DNA of 64,000 bases from NCBI GenBank assembly GCA_020444045.1, contig JAHLLS010000008.1, positions 124,001 to 188,000 of the forward strand. Direction: 5' to 3'. The translations under genes and the position numbers were made by a program. The notes beneath the pieces are model-generated. The model was not told the DNA's origin, did no database searches, and saw nothing but the letters and a program-made list of their open reading frames with translations. Numbering within the stretch: position 1 is the first letter of the stretch; every line of letters begins with the position of its first letter. This stretch comes from Deltaproteobacteria bacterium. Its GTDB lineage: Bacteria; Desulfobacterota; Desulfobacteria; Desulfobacterales; UBA5852. This document shows positions 1 through 8,623 of the stretch, piece after piece.

Positions 1-606
1 GGCGACCACCAGCACGTTCGTCGAGTCGGCCGAAAGCATGTGCCCCTGGAACGGGCGGATGCCGGGCGCCGGCGCAAGACGCGCCAACTGGGCGAGAAGC
101 AGGTTGCGCAGCGCCAGCGGATCGAGGGCCATAAACTCGGCCTGGCCGATGCCCTCCAGGGACGCCAGTTGGGCCAGACTGTCGGCCAGACGCGCTTTGA
201 TCCTGGCGTCGGTCAGGAGAGGCGCCACGTCACGCGCCAGGTCAGCTTCCGAAAACAGGAGCGGCAAATGCCCCACCAGATAGTGGATCAGGACCGGCAT
301 CTGGTCCCCTACGGCCTTCATGCCGACCCGTTTGAACAGACCGCTGGCGGTCATGGCCGCCTCCACTTCACGGGTCACCTGGGCCAGCGCGACCGGCCCG
401 CCGGTCTCCAGGTAGAGATCGACGGCAATCAGATCCTGGCCCGGATGATGGCGCAGGATATCACGGGCGGCGGCAATCACCGGATCACGCTCGGGCAGGG
501 TGGCCACGATGTCCGTTTCAAAGGTGATGCGGTAAACGCCCACCCCGGCCATCAAGGCCAGCACGATCACGGTTATGGCAGTTGCAAACGGATTGAAATG
601 ACGCAT
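1..606 (-). CDS. MMPL/RND-type lipid exporter, N-terminal part (cut by window edge)
   Basis: An open frame starts at the ATG at 606 and runs to base 1 with no stop, so only the first 202 codons are visible. Residues about 6-23 form one hydrophobic segment, followed by a periplasm-like stretch with the motif FETDIVATLPERDP, which is typical of the first loop of MMPL/RND-family exporters. Such exporters move lipid-linked products across the inner membrane and are regular members of aryl-polyene and flexirubin clusters. It lies 18 bases after the glycosyltransferase in the same direction, so it is probably the next gene of that operon. The transmembrane bundles and C-terminus lie outside the window, so the family call rests on the N-terminus and the context. 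Confidence 0.72.
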   Translation of the reverse strand, partial: MRHFNPFATAITVIVLALMAGVGVYRITFETDIVATLPERDPVIAAARDILRHHPGQDLIAVDLYLETGGPVALAQVTREVEAAMTASGLFKRVGMKAVGDQMPVLIHYLVGHLPLLFSEADLARDVAPLLTDARIKARLADSLAQLASLEGIGQAEFMALDPLALRNLLLAQLARLAPAPGIRPFQGHMLSADSTNVLVVA

Positions 607-624
607 GGGCCTCACGCGGGCGGT

Positions 625-1434
625 TTAATCACCGTCGGGCATCTTCTGCCACCGCCTTCGAACAGCGCGCGGCACCAGGATGCGTTGAAAGATCAGTCGC
701 GAAAACGTTCCGGAATTACGGCAGAAATCGACGAAGGGCCGAAAATGGGAAATCCGCGGAGCGCCCGGGTGATAATCGACACTGACAGGGACCTCTTTTA
801 CCGGCAGCCCCTGCCAGCCCGCCTTGGCCAGGACTTCGACTTCAAACTGAAACCGGCGGGCTTTGACACCGAGCGCAAACACTTCCGGCAGCGGATAGAT
901 CCGGAAGCCACTCTGGGAATCGGCCCGCCGGCCCCCGCCCGCGGCCCGCACCCAGAAATTGGAGAACCCCCGACCGAAGCGGCTGGTCCAGGGCACATGG
1001 CGGCCGAGCATGCCCTGGCGCTGTCCCACAATAATGGCGCGCGGACCCTCCAGGGCGGCGGCAACGAGCTGTGCCGCCTCTTCGGGACGATGCTGCCCGT
1101 CGGCATCGATGGTAATGGCCCAGTCGGCAAACGCCGCCGCCGCTTCGAACCCGGTCAACAGGGCCGCCCCTTTACCGGCGTTGACGGCATGCCGCAAGAA
1201 ATAAAGGCCCGGTATCCGGCGTACGATGTCCGTGGTTTGATCCGTGGAACCATCATCCACGACCACCACCGGGATGCCCAGTTTCAACGCCTGCCGGGCC
1301 ACCGTTTCGACATTGAGGGCGTGGTTGTAAACCGGTATGACAACGGCGAAACGTCCGCGGGTCGAACCGTCTTTGCAGTCCGGGACCGAACCGGGAAGCA
1401 GGGACGCCGGTATCTGATCGAAACCATCGGGCAT
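625..1434 (-). CDS. Family 2 glycosyltransferase (dolichyl-phosphate mannose synthase-like)
   Basis: The 269-residue protein carries a GT-A fold at residues about 28-235. VVIPVYNHALNVETV is the nucleotide-binding start, VVVDDGSTDQTTDIV the second strand, and TIDADGQHRPEE contains the DxD-like metal site. A QSGFRIYPL segment follows, as in DPM1/DPG synthase-like enzymes. There is no transmembrane domain, so it should be cytosolic or peripheral. Its neighbours are an ABC-2 exporter upstream and an MMPL exporter downstream. GT2 enzymes of this type are usual in aryl-polyene/flexirubin clusters, where they are thought to modify the lipid product. The donor and acceptor cannot be read from sequence. 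Confidence 0.87.
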   Translation of the reverse strand: MPDGFDQIPASLLPGSVPDCKDGSTRGRFAVVIPVYNHALNVETVARQALKLGIPVVVVDDGSTDQTTDIVRRIPGLYFLRHAVNAGKGAALLTGFEAAAAFADWAITIDADGQHRPEEAAQLVAAALEGPRAIIVGQRQGMLGRHVPWTSRFGRGFSNFWVRAAGGGRRADSQSGFRIYPLPEVFALGVKARRFQFEVEVLAKAGWQGLPVKEVPVSVDYHPGAPRISHFRPFVDFCRNSGTFSRLIFQRILVPRAVRRRWQKMPDGD

Positions 1435-1486
1435 AAACGTTGTCGATTCCTTCCGTGCCGTCGGTTATCCGCACGCCTGCGACGCC

Positions 1487-2815
1487 CTAGCGCCGCTGTC
1501 TGGCAAATACCATCCAGGCCGTCAGCAGCATGCCGAGTCCGAAACACAGCAGCATCGCTGCCTGAAGCCACACCGTCGCAAAACTACCGCCCCGGGCAAA
1601 CAAGTCCAGGAACGCATCGAGCCCCCAGGCCATGGGGGAAACCTGGCTGATATCGCGCATGATCCGGGGCATGGCAAACACCGGCACCATGACACCGCCG
1701 ATGGCCGCCGCGATCACCACGGAGATGGCGCCGATCATGGAGGCCTGCTCATAGGTCCGGGTGACGACGCCCAGCAGGATGCCGAAACCGGTGGCGGCCA
1801 GGGCCACACACAGCAGCACCACCGCGACCGCTCCCGGTGCCTGCCCCAGGGTGAGCGGCGCCGCACCGAAAAGCGGCATCACAAATCGGCCGATCAGCAT
1901 CACGAGGGCAAACTGGGCCAGGCACACCACGACATACGCCAGGAGTTTGCCGGTCAGAAGCGTCATGAACGAAACCGGCAGCAGTTGCAGGCGGGTCATG
2001 ATACCGCTGGATCGCTCGCGCACAATCGCGCCGGACAGCGGCACGGCAATAAAAAAGATTCCGAAAAGCCCCCAGGCCGGGACATTCTGCTGAACCGCCG
2101 AGGGGATCTGGGCCACCCCGCCGCGACGGGCGGAGTGCTCCGTCAGGATCATCAGGGGCCGGGCATCCCATTCCAGCGGTTTTTCGGACAGCTTGTCGCG
2201 AATGCCGTCCGAAGCATAGGGCCCCATGATCTCGGTCAAGGCTGCGGCCACGTGCTCCGGCAGGCGCTCGGCAAAGGCCGCCAGTTTCAGGCGGGTTTCG
2301 ATACCGGCCAACAGCCGCTGAAGAGCCTGGCTGACGGCCGACCGAAAAGCGCCCCCGGCCAGGGGGTCGAAATGGACCTCGATTTCAGGCAGCACCGCGT
2401 TATCGGCCGGCGGCGGCTCCGGCCCCGCCAGCATGGCGGTCGCTGCCGCTTCGGACCGCGCCACCACCGCTTGCGAAAACCCCGGGGGGATAACGAGACA
2501 AACCTGGTAGTCGCCTTCCGACACCCGTTCCAGCGCCGTCGCTTCATCGAACGGCCGCCCCTGCCACTGGTCCACCGGGATGACCCCCGCCGCCGTTTCC
2601 AGGCCGTCCCGCAGCATCCGGGCAATGTCGCCCTGATCCCGGTCGACCCACAGCAGGGCCACCGGGTCGTCCCCCATGGTTTTCAGGACATTCATCTGCA
2701 CCACGGAAACGACGATCACCAGCAGGGACGGCATCAGAAAGAGCATCAGCAACCCGGCCCGATCCCGCGTGAGCAGGCGCCATTCTTTGATCACCGATGC
2801 CAGCATACGATCCAT
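1487..2815 (-). CDS. ABC-2 type transporter permease
   Basis: At 442 residues this is a normal length for the family. Residues about 20-42 form one N-terminal membrane segment. A long extracytoplasmic domain (about 43-240) comes next, then five closely spaced hydrophobic segments (about 250-435). This 1+5 layout with a large loop is that of the YhgE/ABC2_membrane_3 exporters. The ATP-binding partner is encoded 18 bases upstream in the same direction, so the two form one exporter. Together with the MMPL gene it probably exports the product of the surrounding lipid/pigment cluster. The substrate is inferred from context only. Confidence 0.88.
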   Translation of the reverse strand: MDRMLASVIKEWRLLTRDRAGLLMLFLMPSLLVIVVSVVQMNVLKTMGDDPVALLWVDRDQGDIARMLRDGLETAAGVIPVDQWQGRPFDEATALERVSEGDYQVCLVIPPGFSQAVVARSEAAATAMLAGPEPPPADNAVLPEIEVHFDPLAGGAFRSAVSQALQRLLAGIETRLKLAAFAERLPEHVAAALTEIMGPYASDGIRDKLSEKPLEWDARPLMILTEHSARRGGVAQIPSAVQQNVPAWGLFGIFFIAVPLSGAIVRERSSGIMTRLQLLPVSFMTLLTGKLLAYVVVCLAQFALVMLIGRFVMPLFGAAPLTLGQAPGAVAVVLLCVALAATGFGILLGVVTRTYEQASMIGAISVVIAAAIGGVMVPVFAMPRIMRDISQVSPMAWGLDAFLDLFARGGSFATVWLQAAMLLCFGLGMLLTAWMVFARQRR

Positions 2816-2833
2816 TCGTCTGCCCTCGCCGCG

Positions 2834-3610
2834 TCAGTCGCGCAGCGTTCTGCCGGTTAACTGCAAAAACAAGTCGCCAAGCGAATCGGCCTCCGAATGG
2901 TCCGCAATCAGGTGGGCCGGCGCACCTTCGACAATGATGCGCCCGGCGTCCATGATCGCCACCGTATCGCACAGCGCTTCCGCCTCTTCCATGGTGTGGG
3001 TGGTGTACACCATGGCGGTGCCGTCCCCCTTCAAACCGGTGAGCAGGTCCATGATCAACGCCCGGGACTGGGCATCGACACCCACCGTCGGCTCGTCCAG
3101 GAAGAGCAGCCGCGGGGCATGAACAATGGCCGCCGCCAGGTTGGCCCGCCGTTTCATCCCTCCGGAAAAAACGCCCACGCGCTGGTCGGCCTGCGCCGTC
3201 AGACCCACCGCTTCCAGGCAGACCGCCACCCGCTCTTGCAGCGCAGCCCCCTTCAGCCCGTACATTCGCCCGAAATAGGACAAATTCTCGCGGGCCGACA
3301 AGGCCTCGTAAAGCGCGATATCCTGGGGGGCCAGACCGATATGCCGGCGGATGCGGCCGCGCTTTTCCAGGGCATTGTCCCCCAGGACGCTCAACTGCCC
3401 GGCCGTCGGGGCCATCAGGGTGCTCATAATGGACACCGCCGTGGTCTTGCCGGCGCCGTTGGGCCCCAAAAGTCCGTAAATCTGCCCCTCCGCCACGCAA
3501 AGATTCAGACCGTCCAGCGCCCGCACGGCGGCACCGGGATACTGTTTGACGATGTTTTCAGCCGCCAGAATCGGCGTCTCGGTGCAGGGCGGCGGGTTTT
3601 TACGAACCAT
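2834..3610 (-). CDS. ABC transporter ATP-binding protein
   Basis: A complete ABC ATPase. It has a Walker A GPNGAGKTTA, a Q-loop in GLAPQDIALYE, the signature FSGGMKRRANL, and a Walker B LLFLDEPTVGVD followed by the switch histidine in VYTTHTMEEAE. The ATG at 3610 is preceded by an AGGTAG ribosome site. An in-frame ATG at 3661 would add 17 residues with no family likeness, so I prefer 3610. It energises the ABC-2 permease encoded 18 bases downstream. This subfamily (CcmA/DrrA-like) usually serves drug, polysaccharide or lipid efflux. Confidence 0.92.
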   Translation of the reverse strand: MVRKNPPPCTETPILAAENIVKQYPGAAVRALDGLNLCVAEGQIYGLLGPNGAGKTTAVSIMSTLMAPTAGQLSVLGDNALEKRGRIRRHIGLAPQDIALYEALSARENLSYFGRMYGLKGAALQERVAVCLEAVGLTAQADQRVGVFSGGMKRRANLAAAIVHAPRLLFLDEPTVGVDAQSRALIMDLLTGLKGDGTAMVYTTHTMEEAEALCDTVAIMDAGRIIVEGAPAHLIADHSEADSLGDLFLQLTGRTLRD

Positions 3611-3718
3611 AAGTCTACCTGTGGATGGATTCGTCGGGTGGCGCTGGCACACGGATGTCATGACATCCGAAGCATGGGCATGATCCTGTCAGCCTTGCGG
3701 CCAAAAGGGCCAGCCGAA

Positions 3719-4726
3719 TCAATGCGCCACAGCCAGCAATTCACGATACAGCGCGGCTTCCCGATCGGCGCATTCACGAATAATCGCCGCCATGGCGGGG
3801 TAGGAATCCTCATCCCGGGACCGCCCTTTGCAATTGCGCGCCCCGGAAACGGCAAACTGGCGCCACCGGTCGCCAATCGCGGTCATCTCGGCAGACAGTT
3901 CCTGGAGCCGCGGCATCGCCATCAGGGTGGCGGCCTGCTGCAGAAACGCCGCATAAATGAACCGGAAGCCGGCCCCGCCGGTGCCGATTTCCTCCTGCAT
4001 GCGGATCACCTGCCCCAGGTAGAGCAGGGCCTTTTCCGGACCAAATTTTTCGGGCCAGATTTCCACCTGTCGGGCCAGTTTGCGAATGCCTTTGACGCCG
4101 ATTAATGAAACGGGCGCCTTCAGCATGGTGCGGCACACCTCGCGAATCCCGCGCCGGATGGCATGGGGGAAATCCGCCGCGGACGGCATGGATTCCACGA
4201 AATACATTTTCCCTTTCGGCGCCAGCGCGCCCTGGGCGAACCGCGCCTTGACGAGATCACGCCGGTGGCAGGTCACCGGGGCTTCGAAAATGGGATCGCT
4301 GATGTGGTAGTCGTCGCCGTGGCGCCCTAACACCACGAGGTTGTGCATGTTGAAGTGAAACCGGTAGGCTTGGGGGAAATAGGGCAGCCAGTAACCGCCG
4401 GTCTGGCAGCCCACCGGCACGCCTTCGTCCAGTTTGCGGTCCAGGGCGTCCATGGCTTTCCGGGGGTTGCGAAACTGGGTCATATGGAGTTTGACACCCA
4501 GGCGTTTGGTCAGGCGCTTCATGATGCCGCCGGTGGTAATGCGATAAGTCGTCAGCGGCAGGTGATTCAGGCGAATAAACGGCAGGTAGCCGAAAAACAG
4601 CCCGGAGCCGATGCCGAACGCCATGGCCTCGTTGACGTCCAGCCCGTAATGCGAGAGCAGGTTGGCCGCCACCCCGGTTTCGCAATGGGCCGATTGCCGG
4701 TGTTCAAAGGGGATTTGCATTATCAT
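3719..4726 (-). CDS. BtrH N-terminal domain / DUF4872-type protein (putative acyl transfer from ACP)
   Basis: The 335-residue protein starts with the cysteine-containing motif HCETGVAANLLSHYGLDV, characteristic of the BtrH N-terminal (papain-like) domain. A histidine/aspartate region follows at MHNLVVLGRHGDDYHISDP, so a Cys-His-Asp set is present, and the C-terminal half matches the helical DUF4872-type layout. BtrH of butirosin synthesis moves an acyl group from a carrier protein to an amine. Homologues are found in flexirubin-type clusters next to ABC exporters. Here its start overlaps the end of the small HTH gene and it precedes the ABC genes. An acyltransferase or thioester-cleaving role on the cluster's ACP is inferred. 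Confidence 0.72.
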   Translation of the reverse strand: MIMQIPFEHRQSAHCETGVAANLLSHYGLDVNEAMAFGIGSGLFFGYLPFIRLNHLPLTTYRITTGGIMKRLTKRLGVKLHMTQFRNPRKAMDALDRKLDEGVPVGCQTGGYWLPYFPQAYRFHFNMHNLVVLGRHGDDYHISDPIFEAPVTCHRRDLVKARFAQGALAPKGKMYFVESMPSAADFPHAIRRGIREVCRTMLKAPVSLIGVKGIRKLARQVEIWPEKFGPEKALLYLGQVIRMQEEIGTGGAGFRFIYAAFLQQAATLMAMPRLQELSAEMTAIGDRWRQFAVSGARNCKGRSRDEDSYPAMAAIIRECADREAALYRELLAVAH

Positions 4727-5150
4727 TCCGATTCGTCGTAAATTCCAGGTCAGGTGCTTCGGGAATCGTCTTTAGGTCTGCCACAGGGATGCCAAAGGCC
4801 TCAGCGTAGCGCGCCAGGACGGAGGGTTTCAATCGGCTGAAAGGCCCGGCTTTGAGGTGGCGTCGGACACGCCAGCGGTTGATGCGGGCATATTTGGCCA
4901 GAAGCGCCGGCTGCATCTGATGCCGGGTCATATGCCAAGCCAGCGGGCTGAGCTCGCCGGCCGCCACCCGCGCTTTGACAGCCTCCAACTCTTTCAGAAT
5001 ACGGTCCCAGGCCTGGTTCAGGGCGACCGTCTTGGAATCCCACCCATAGCTGGGAACCGCTTCGTACGCGCCGTCTTTGCCAACCGCGTAGATGACCTCA
5101 CGCATCGGGCCCGCCAGCCCCACATCCTGGGGAACATTTTTTTTGAGCAT
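4704..5150 (-). CDS. Small helix-turn-helix protein of the lipid cluster
   Basis: I chose the ATG at 5150 because AGGAGG stands 5 bases upstream; the frame is open to 5171. The 148-residue product has a C-terminal helical region containing ALLAKYARINRWRVRRHLK and VLARYAEAFGIPVADL, which looks like a Cro/XRE-type DNA-binding helix pair. The N-terminal half has no recognisable domain. Its last 23 bases overlap the BtrH-like gene, so the two are translationally coupled. It could regulate the cluster or be a small structural partner of the BtrH protein. Nothing in the sequence decides between these. Confidence 0.6.
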   Translation of the reverse strand: MLKKNVPQDVGLAGPMREVIYAVGKDGAYEAVPSYGWDSKTVALNQAWDRILKELEAVKARVAAGELSPLAWHMTRHQMQPALLAKYARINRWRVRRHLKAGPFSRLKPSVLARYAEAFGIPVADLKTIPEAPDLEFTTNRNDNANPL

Positions 5151-5330
5151 GATGCCTCCTCGATCAGCCATACGGGCAAAAGGGTATTAAATTAGCCCTC
5201 GCCAGAATCACTGTCAACGCCTATTTATTCTTAATATCCAAGGATTCAGACCGATTATTGACTTTTGAACGGGAAGGCGGGTAAATAGGACGCCGTTTTG
5301 ATAACGCGCCGCCGGACGGCGGCCAACCGG

Positions 5331-5500
5331 CCTAAGTACTCCTGTTCGTAAATACGGTGACGCACCGAGGTGGTCGAGGCGCCTGGCCTACCAGGCGCGC
5401 GGAGCGCGAATACCCTGCGTATTCAATCGCCGCGCAACGCCGCAGGCCAGGATGCATCGGCCAGCGAATGCCATCGTATTTACGAACAGGAGTACTAAGG
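5331..5500. repeat. 170-bp fold-back (MITE-like) element
   Basis: Twenty-six-base terminal arms at 5331-5356 and 5475-5500 are inverted copies with one mismatch. Inside them lies a second complementary pair, CCTGGCCT (5382) and AGGCCAGG (5444), then GAATAC/GTATTC near the centre, so the whole element can fold as one long branched hairpin. It sits between the divergent HTH gene and the thioesterase gene and ends 26 bases before the latter's start codon. It must therefore carry or displace the promoter and leader of the rightward operon. No target-site duplication is obvious. Confidence 0.8.
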
Positions 5501-5526
5501 GCCTGCAACAGGACACCGTGACCGCC

Positions 5527-5973
5527 ATGGGCGCCATACGCTATGCCAGCCATGAAATCGAGTTGATCGTACCGTTTCACGATCTGGACCCCCTGCAGGT
5601 GGTCTGGCACGGGAACTACTTTAAATATTTCGACCGGGCCCGCTTCGCGCTGTTCAACCATTGCGGTGTGGATCTCCACGACTATTCCCGAACGTCCGGA
5701 TTCCTGTTCCCGGTGACCCGGACATCCACCAAACATATTCTCCCCCTGCGCTACTGCGATCGGTTCGTCGTGCGCACCAGCGTCCGGGAGGCCCACATCC
5801 GGATCGTGCTGGATTTTGAAATCCGACGCGCCGAGGATGACATCGTCACCACGCGAGGTCGCAGCGAACAGGTGTCCGTCAAATACCCGGGCGACGAGCT
5901 GATGCTCCAGATCCCCCCGGAAATCGAAAATGCCCTCACGGTCACGGCCCCCCATGACACCAACACGCTTTGA
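5527..5973 (+). CDS. 4HBT-family acyl-(ACP/CoA) thioesterase
   Basis: This is a hot-dog fold protein of 148 residues. The motif FHDLDPLQVVWHGNYFKYFD is the YbgC/4HBT active-site block, with the catalytic aspartate in LDPLQVVWHGNY. I take the ATG at 5527. An upstream in-frame ATG at 5452 lies inside the fold-back repeat, and its extra 25 residues are only the translated repeat arm. Such thioesterases release or edit acyl chains in aryl-polyene and related fatty-acid clusters. Its end overlaps the next gene by 20 bases, so the two are co-translated. The exact acyl substrate is unknown. Confidence 0.85.
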   Translation: MGAIRYASHEIELIVPFHDLDPLQVVWHGNYFKYFDRARFALFNHCGVDLHDYSRTSGFLFPVTRTSTKHILPLRYCDRFVVRTSVREAHIRIVLDFEIRRAEDDIVTTRGRSEQVSVKYPGDELMLQIPPEIENALTVTAPHDTNTL

Positions 5974-7759
5974 AAAGGCGTTTCAGGCCGGATTCGACCG
6001 TCTGGCGGCCTGGTCGGACCTGCTGGATTCCATCAATGTCTTCCCGGTGGCGGATGGCGACACCGGCCGCAACCTCCAAGTCAGCTTGGCCCCCCTGAAA
6101 ACGTACCACGCCAAGACGCATGTCGACCGTCTGGCCGTCCAGCTTCTGCGATCGGCCCGCGGCAATTCGGGCAATATTGCCACCCAGTTCTTCAGCGAAT
6201 TCATCGATACGCCGTCGACGCCCATGGACAAGGCGGCAGCCAAGGGCGCCTGGGCCGCGTACCAGACGGTCCAGACCCCCCTGGGCGGAACGATTCTGAC
6301 CGTGTTTGACACCTTGGCAGTGCAGCTCGCGAATCGGACCTTGACGGATGACGCCTTCGATATATCCGATCTGCTCGGGAACCTTCGAACCACTGTTCAA
6401 AACAGCCGAGAGACCCTGCCCCGCCTGCGCGCGGCCGGCGTCGTGGATGCCGGTGCCTTGGGCATGTACCTTTTTTTCGAAGGTTTTTTTCTGGCATTGG
6501 TCGACCAGCTTGAGGACTGCCGCCCGCCCTCAGACAGTTTCCCGGACAGTCTGAACATCAATGCCGCCTTTCGCGAACAGGAAAACCAGGGATATTGCGT
6601 CGATACCGTGCTGCGCGCCGGCCCGGACATGGACACCGTCATAAGGGGGTTGGGAACGGAGGCCGAGAGCGTGGTAACCATTGCCCGCGGGGACATCATC
6701 AAACTCCATTTCCACACCACCGATCGGGAGACAACCCGACGCGCCCTTGAAGCTACCGGCGCCCTGGTCCGCTGGTCGGAAGACGATCTGACGCACCAGG
6801 TCAAAACGTTCAACCGGCGTGCCCACGAATCCCGGGTGCATATTGTTACCGACGGCGCCGCCTCCCTAACCCGGGCCGACCAGGAACGTTATGGATTCAC
6901 CCTCCTGGACAGTTATATCTCGGCCGGCGACTGGTCGCAGCCCGAAACCCGGGTGGACGCACAGGATCTCTACCATCGCATGCGCTCCGGCGAGCGGGTG
7001 ACGACTTCCCAGGCCTCGGTGTTCGAGCGCCACCAGCACTACCAGCGCCTCCTGCAATCCTACCCCGAAACGCTCTATCTCTGCGTCGGATCGGCCTTTA
7101 CCGGCAACTACGCGGCCGCAGCGGCCTGGCAAGCCCGCCACGACCCGCACAACCGTTTGAAGGTCATCGACAGCGGCGCGGCTTCCGGCCGCCTGGCGGT
7201 GGCGGTGCTGGCGGCCGCCCGTCTGGCCTGCCGGGGGGCCGACCGGGATACGGTGCTGGCCCTGGCCGAGAGTTCTTTAATGATTTGTCGGGAGTACATC
7301 TTTATCGACCGCCTGAAATATCTGGCGGCCGGCGGCCGGCTGTCCCGGCCCAGCGCCCTGGTGGGGGACCTGCTGAACGTCAAACCGGTCATCAGCCCCC
7401 TGCCGACGGGAGCCGAAAAAATCGGCAGTGTTAAAAATCGACGGGAACAGGTACAATTCGCCCTGCGGCAATTACACGTCGATCTGGCCGAGGCGGCTAC
7501 CCCGCTGATTCTGTTGGAATATTCCGACAATCGTGAATGGGTCGAAACTGACGTGGAACGTGTGATACGAAAACAATTCCCAGAGGCGGAAATCATCCTG
7601 CAGCCCCTGTCACTGACCACCGGCGCCCACACCGGCCCGGGCACCTGGGCCGTTGCCGTCCATCCGGATCCGGAAAACCTTTTGGCGATACCTCTGGCAG
7701 AACGATCCATAAAACAGTTCGGCAAGACCGCGACACACACTGAAAGGAATCGATGTTAG
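5954..7759 (+). CDS. DAK2-DegV fusion: fatty acid kinase FakA joined to FakB-type binding protein
   Basis: Three blocks are visible. Residues about 1-200 are a DAK2 kinase domain with NVFPVADGDTGRN as the metal/nucleotide site and ARGNSGN nearby. Residues about 205-290 match the FakA middle domain, with GYCVDTVL and KLHFHTTD. Residues about 295-590 are a DegV domain with HIVTDGAASL, TTSQAS and a YLAAGGRLS-like lipid pocket. In Firmicutes FakA (kinase) and FakB (fatty-acid carrier) are separate proteins that together make acyl phosphate. Here both are in one chain of about 600 residues. The start at 5954 gives the normal DAK2 N-terminus; 5930 is also open. The gene ends directly against the acyl carrier protein gene, which suggests acyl activation for this cluster. 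Confidence 0.85.
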   Translation: MTPTRFEKAFQAGFDRLAAWSDLLDSINVFPVADGDTGRNLQVSLAPLKTYHAKTHVDRLAVQLLRSARGNSGNIATQFFSEFIDTPSTPMDKAAAKGAWAAYQTVQTPLGGTILTVFDTLAVQLANRTLTDDAFDISDLLGNLRTTVQNSRETLPRLRAAGVVDAGALGMYLFFEGFFLALVDQLEDCRPPSDSFPDSLNINAAFREQENQGYCVDTVLRAGPDMDTVIRGLGTEAESVVTIARGDIIKLHFHTTDRETTRRALEATGALVRWSEDDLTHQVKTFNRRAHESRVHIVTDGAASLTRADQERYGFTLLDSYISAGDWSQPETRVDAQDLYHRMRSGERVTTSQASVFERHQHYQRLLQSYPETLYLCVGSAFTGNYAAAAAWQARHDPHNRLKVIDSGAASGRLAVAVLAAARLACRGADRDTVLALAESSLMICREYIFIDRLKYLAAGGRLSRPSALVGDLLNVKPVISPLPTGAEKIGSVKNRREQVQFALRQLHVDLAEAATPLILLEYSDNREWVETDVERVIRKQFPEAEIILQPLSLTTGAHTGPGTWAVAVHPDPENLLAIPLAERSIKQFGKTATHTERNRC

Positions 7760-8035
7760 ATGGCTATGGATCAATTAGAACAAGAACTTAGCGATATGAT
7801 TGTGGAAGCCTGCGATATCCCGGGACCGCTGCCCGCCGATTTCGGACCGGAATCCATCCTGATCGGCCCGGAAAGCCCCCTGGGACTGGACTCCCTGGAC
7901 GCCGTCGAGATCATCGTCACCGTGCAGATGAAATATGGGATTCGCATCGACGCCGAAAAAATCGGCCGGACCATCCTGCAATCCCTGGGAACCCTGGCGG
8001 ACTTCATCCGCCGGGAAAAGGCCGCCGCCACCTGA
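7760..8035 (+). CDS. Acyl carrier protein
   Basis: This 91-residue acidic four-helix protein carries the phosphopantetheine attachment motif LGLDSLDAVEI, with the serine at about residue 44. It starts on the base after the stop codon of the DAK2-DegV gene, so the two are one transcript. It is longer and more divergent than a housekeeping AcpP and lies among a thioesterase, a KAS III (DarB-like) and a BtrH-like protein. It is therefore best read as the dedicated carrier for the cluster's acyl chains. A holo-ACP synthase is not in the window. Confidence 0.93.
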   Translation: MAMDQLEQELSDMIVEACDIPGPLPADFGPESILIGPESPLGLDSLDAVEIIVTVQMKYGIRIDAEKIGRTILQSLGTLADFIRREKAAAT

Positions 8036-8090
8036 AATTCGAGCCGACTGTGCAACCAAATCCATCCAAGCCGGTATCGGGAATCGTCAG

Positions 8091-8567
8091 ATGAAAATTT
8101 TGGGCCTCGGCCTGGTTGCGGTTTTCGTCGTCGTTACGTTATGCGCCTGCTATCCGAAGCGGGTGGGTCCTGCGGGGCCTGACGGAGAACGTCTGACGTG
8201 GACGGCTATGAACAAAAACCAGCGCAAGGCCCACATGCGCAAGGTGGTTCTTCCGCTGGCCGCCGACGTGTTCCAGGCCTGGCGGCCGGAGCGCTACGCC
8301 CGGGTCGACTGCACCCTCTGCCACGGCGATAACGCCCATTGGGAGGATTTCCAGATGCCCACATCCCACCTCCCCCGGCTCAGCGGGGCCTTGCTCCTGG
8401 GCCCCGAGTTCGAGAAGCACCCGGACACCACCCGGTTGAAGCTCGATCGCCTGGTCCCGGAAATGGCCGCCGCCCTGGGCCTGAAACCCTTCAGCCTCAT
8501 CACCTGCCGCGGCTTCGGCTGCTACTCCTGCCACCTGGGCCCCGAAGGGCCGCTGTTCGGCAACTGA
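8091..8567 (+). CDS. Lipoprotein with two c-type haem motifs
   Basis: The 158-residue product begins with a hydrophobic signal segment ending in a lipobox, TLCAC, at about residues 16-20, so it should be lipid-anchored outside the inner membrane. Two CxxCH haem c motifs follow: CTLCH at about residue 79 and CYSCH at about 147. Histidines between them could serve as distal ligands. It is read in the same direction as the ACP and may be the last gene of that operon. I do not recognise the family. A small dihaem electron carrier next to a lipid/pigment cluster suggests a link between product modification and periplasmic electron flow, but this is inference. Confidence 0.7.
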   Translation: MKILGLGLVAVFVVVTLCACYPKRVGPAGPDGERLTWTAMNKNQRKAHMRKVVLPLAADVFQAWRPERYARVDCTLCHGDNAHWEDFQMPTSHLPRLSGALLLGPEFEKHPDTTRLKLDRLVPEMAAALGLKPFSLITCRGFGCYSCHLGPEGPLFGN

Positions 8568-8623
8568 GCAAACGCCCCATTCACACGACAAATCCAAATT
8601 GAAATCGGCGGCATGGTGTCGGC

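Noticed and set aside
40..1650. A 536-codon open frame on the plus strand
   Set aside because: It is antisense to the MMPL, glycosyltransferase and ABC permease genes, whose proteins carry clear domains. The long frame is a by-product of high GC content.
1985..4105. Long plus-strand frames opposite the ABC and BtrH genes
   Set aside because: They are shadows: low-complexity R/G/H-rich translations with no motifs, while the minus strand encodes ABC signature motifs.
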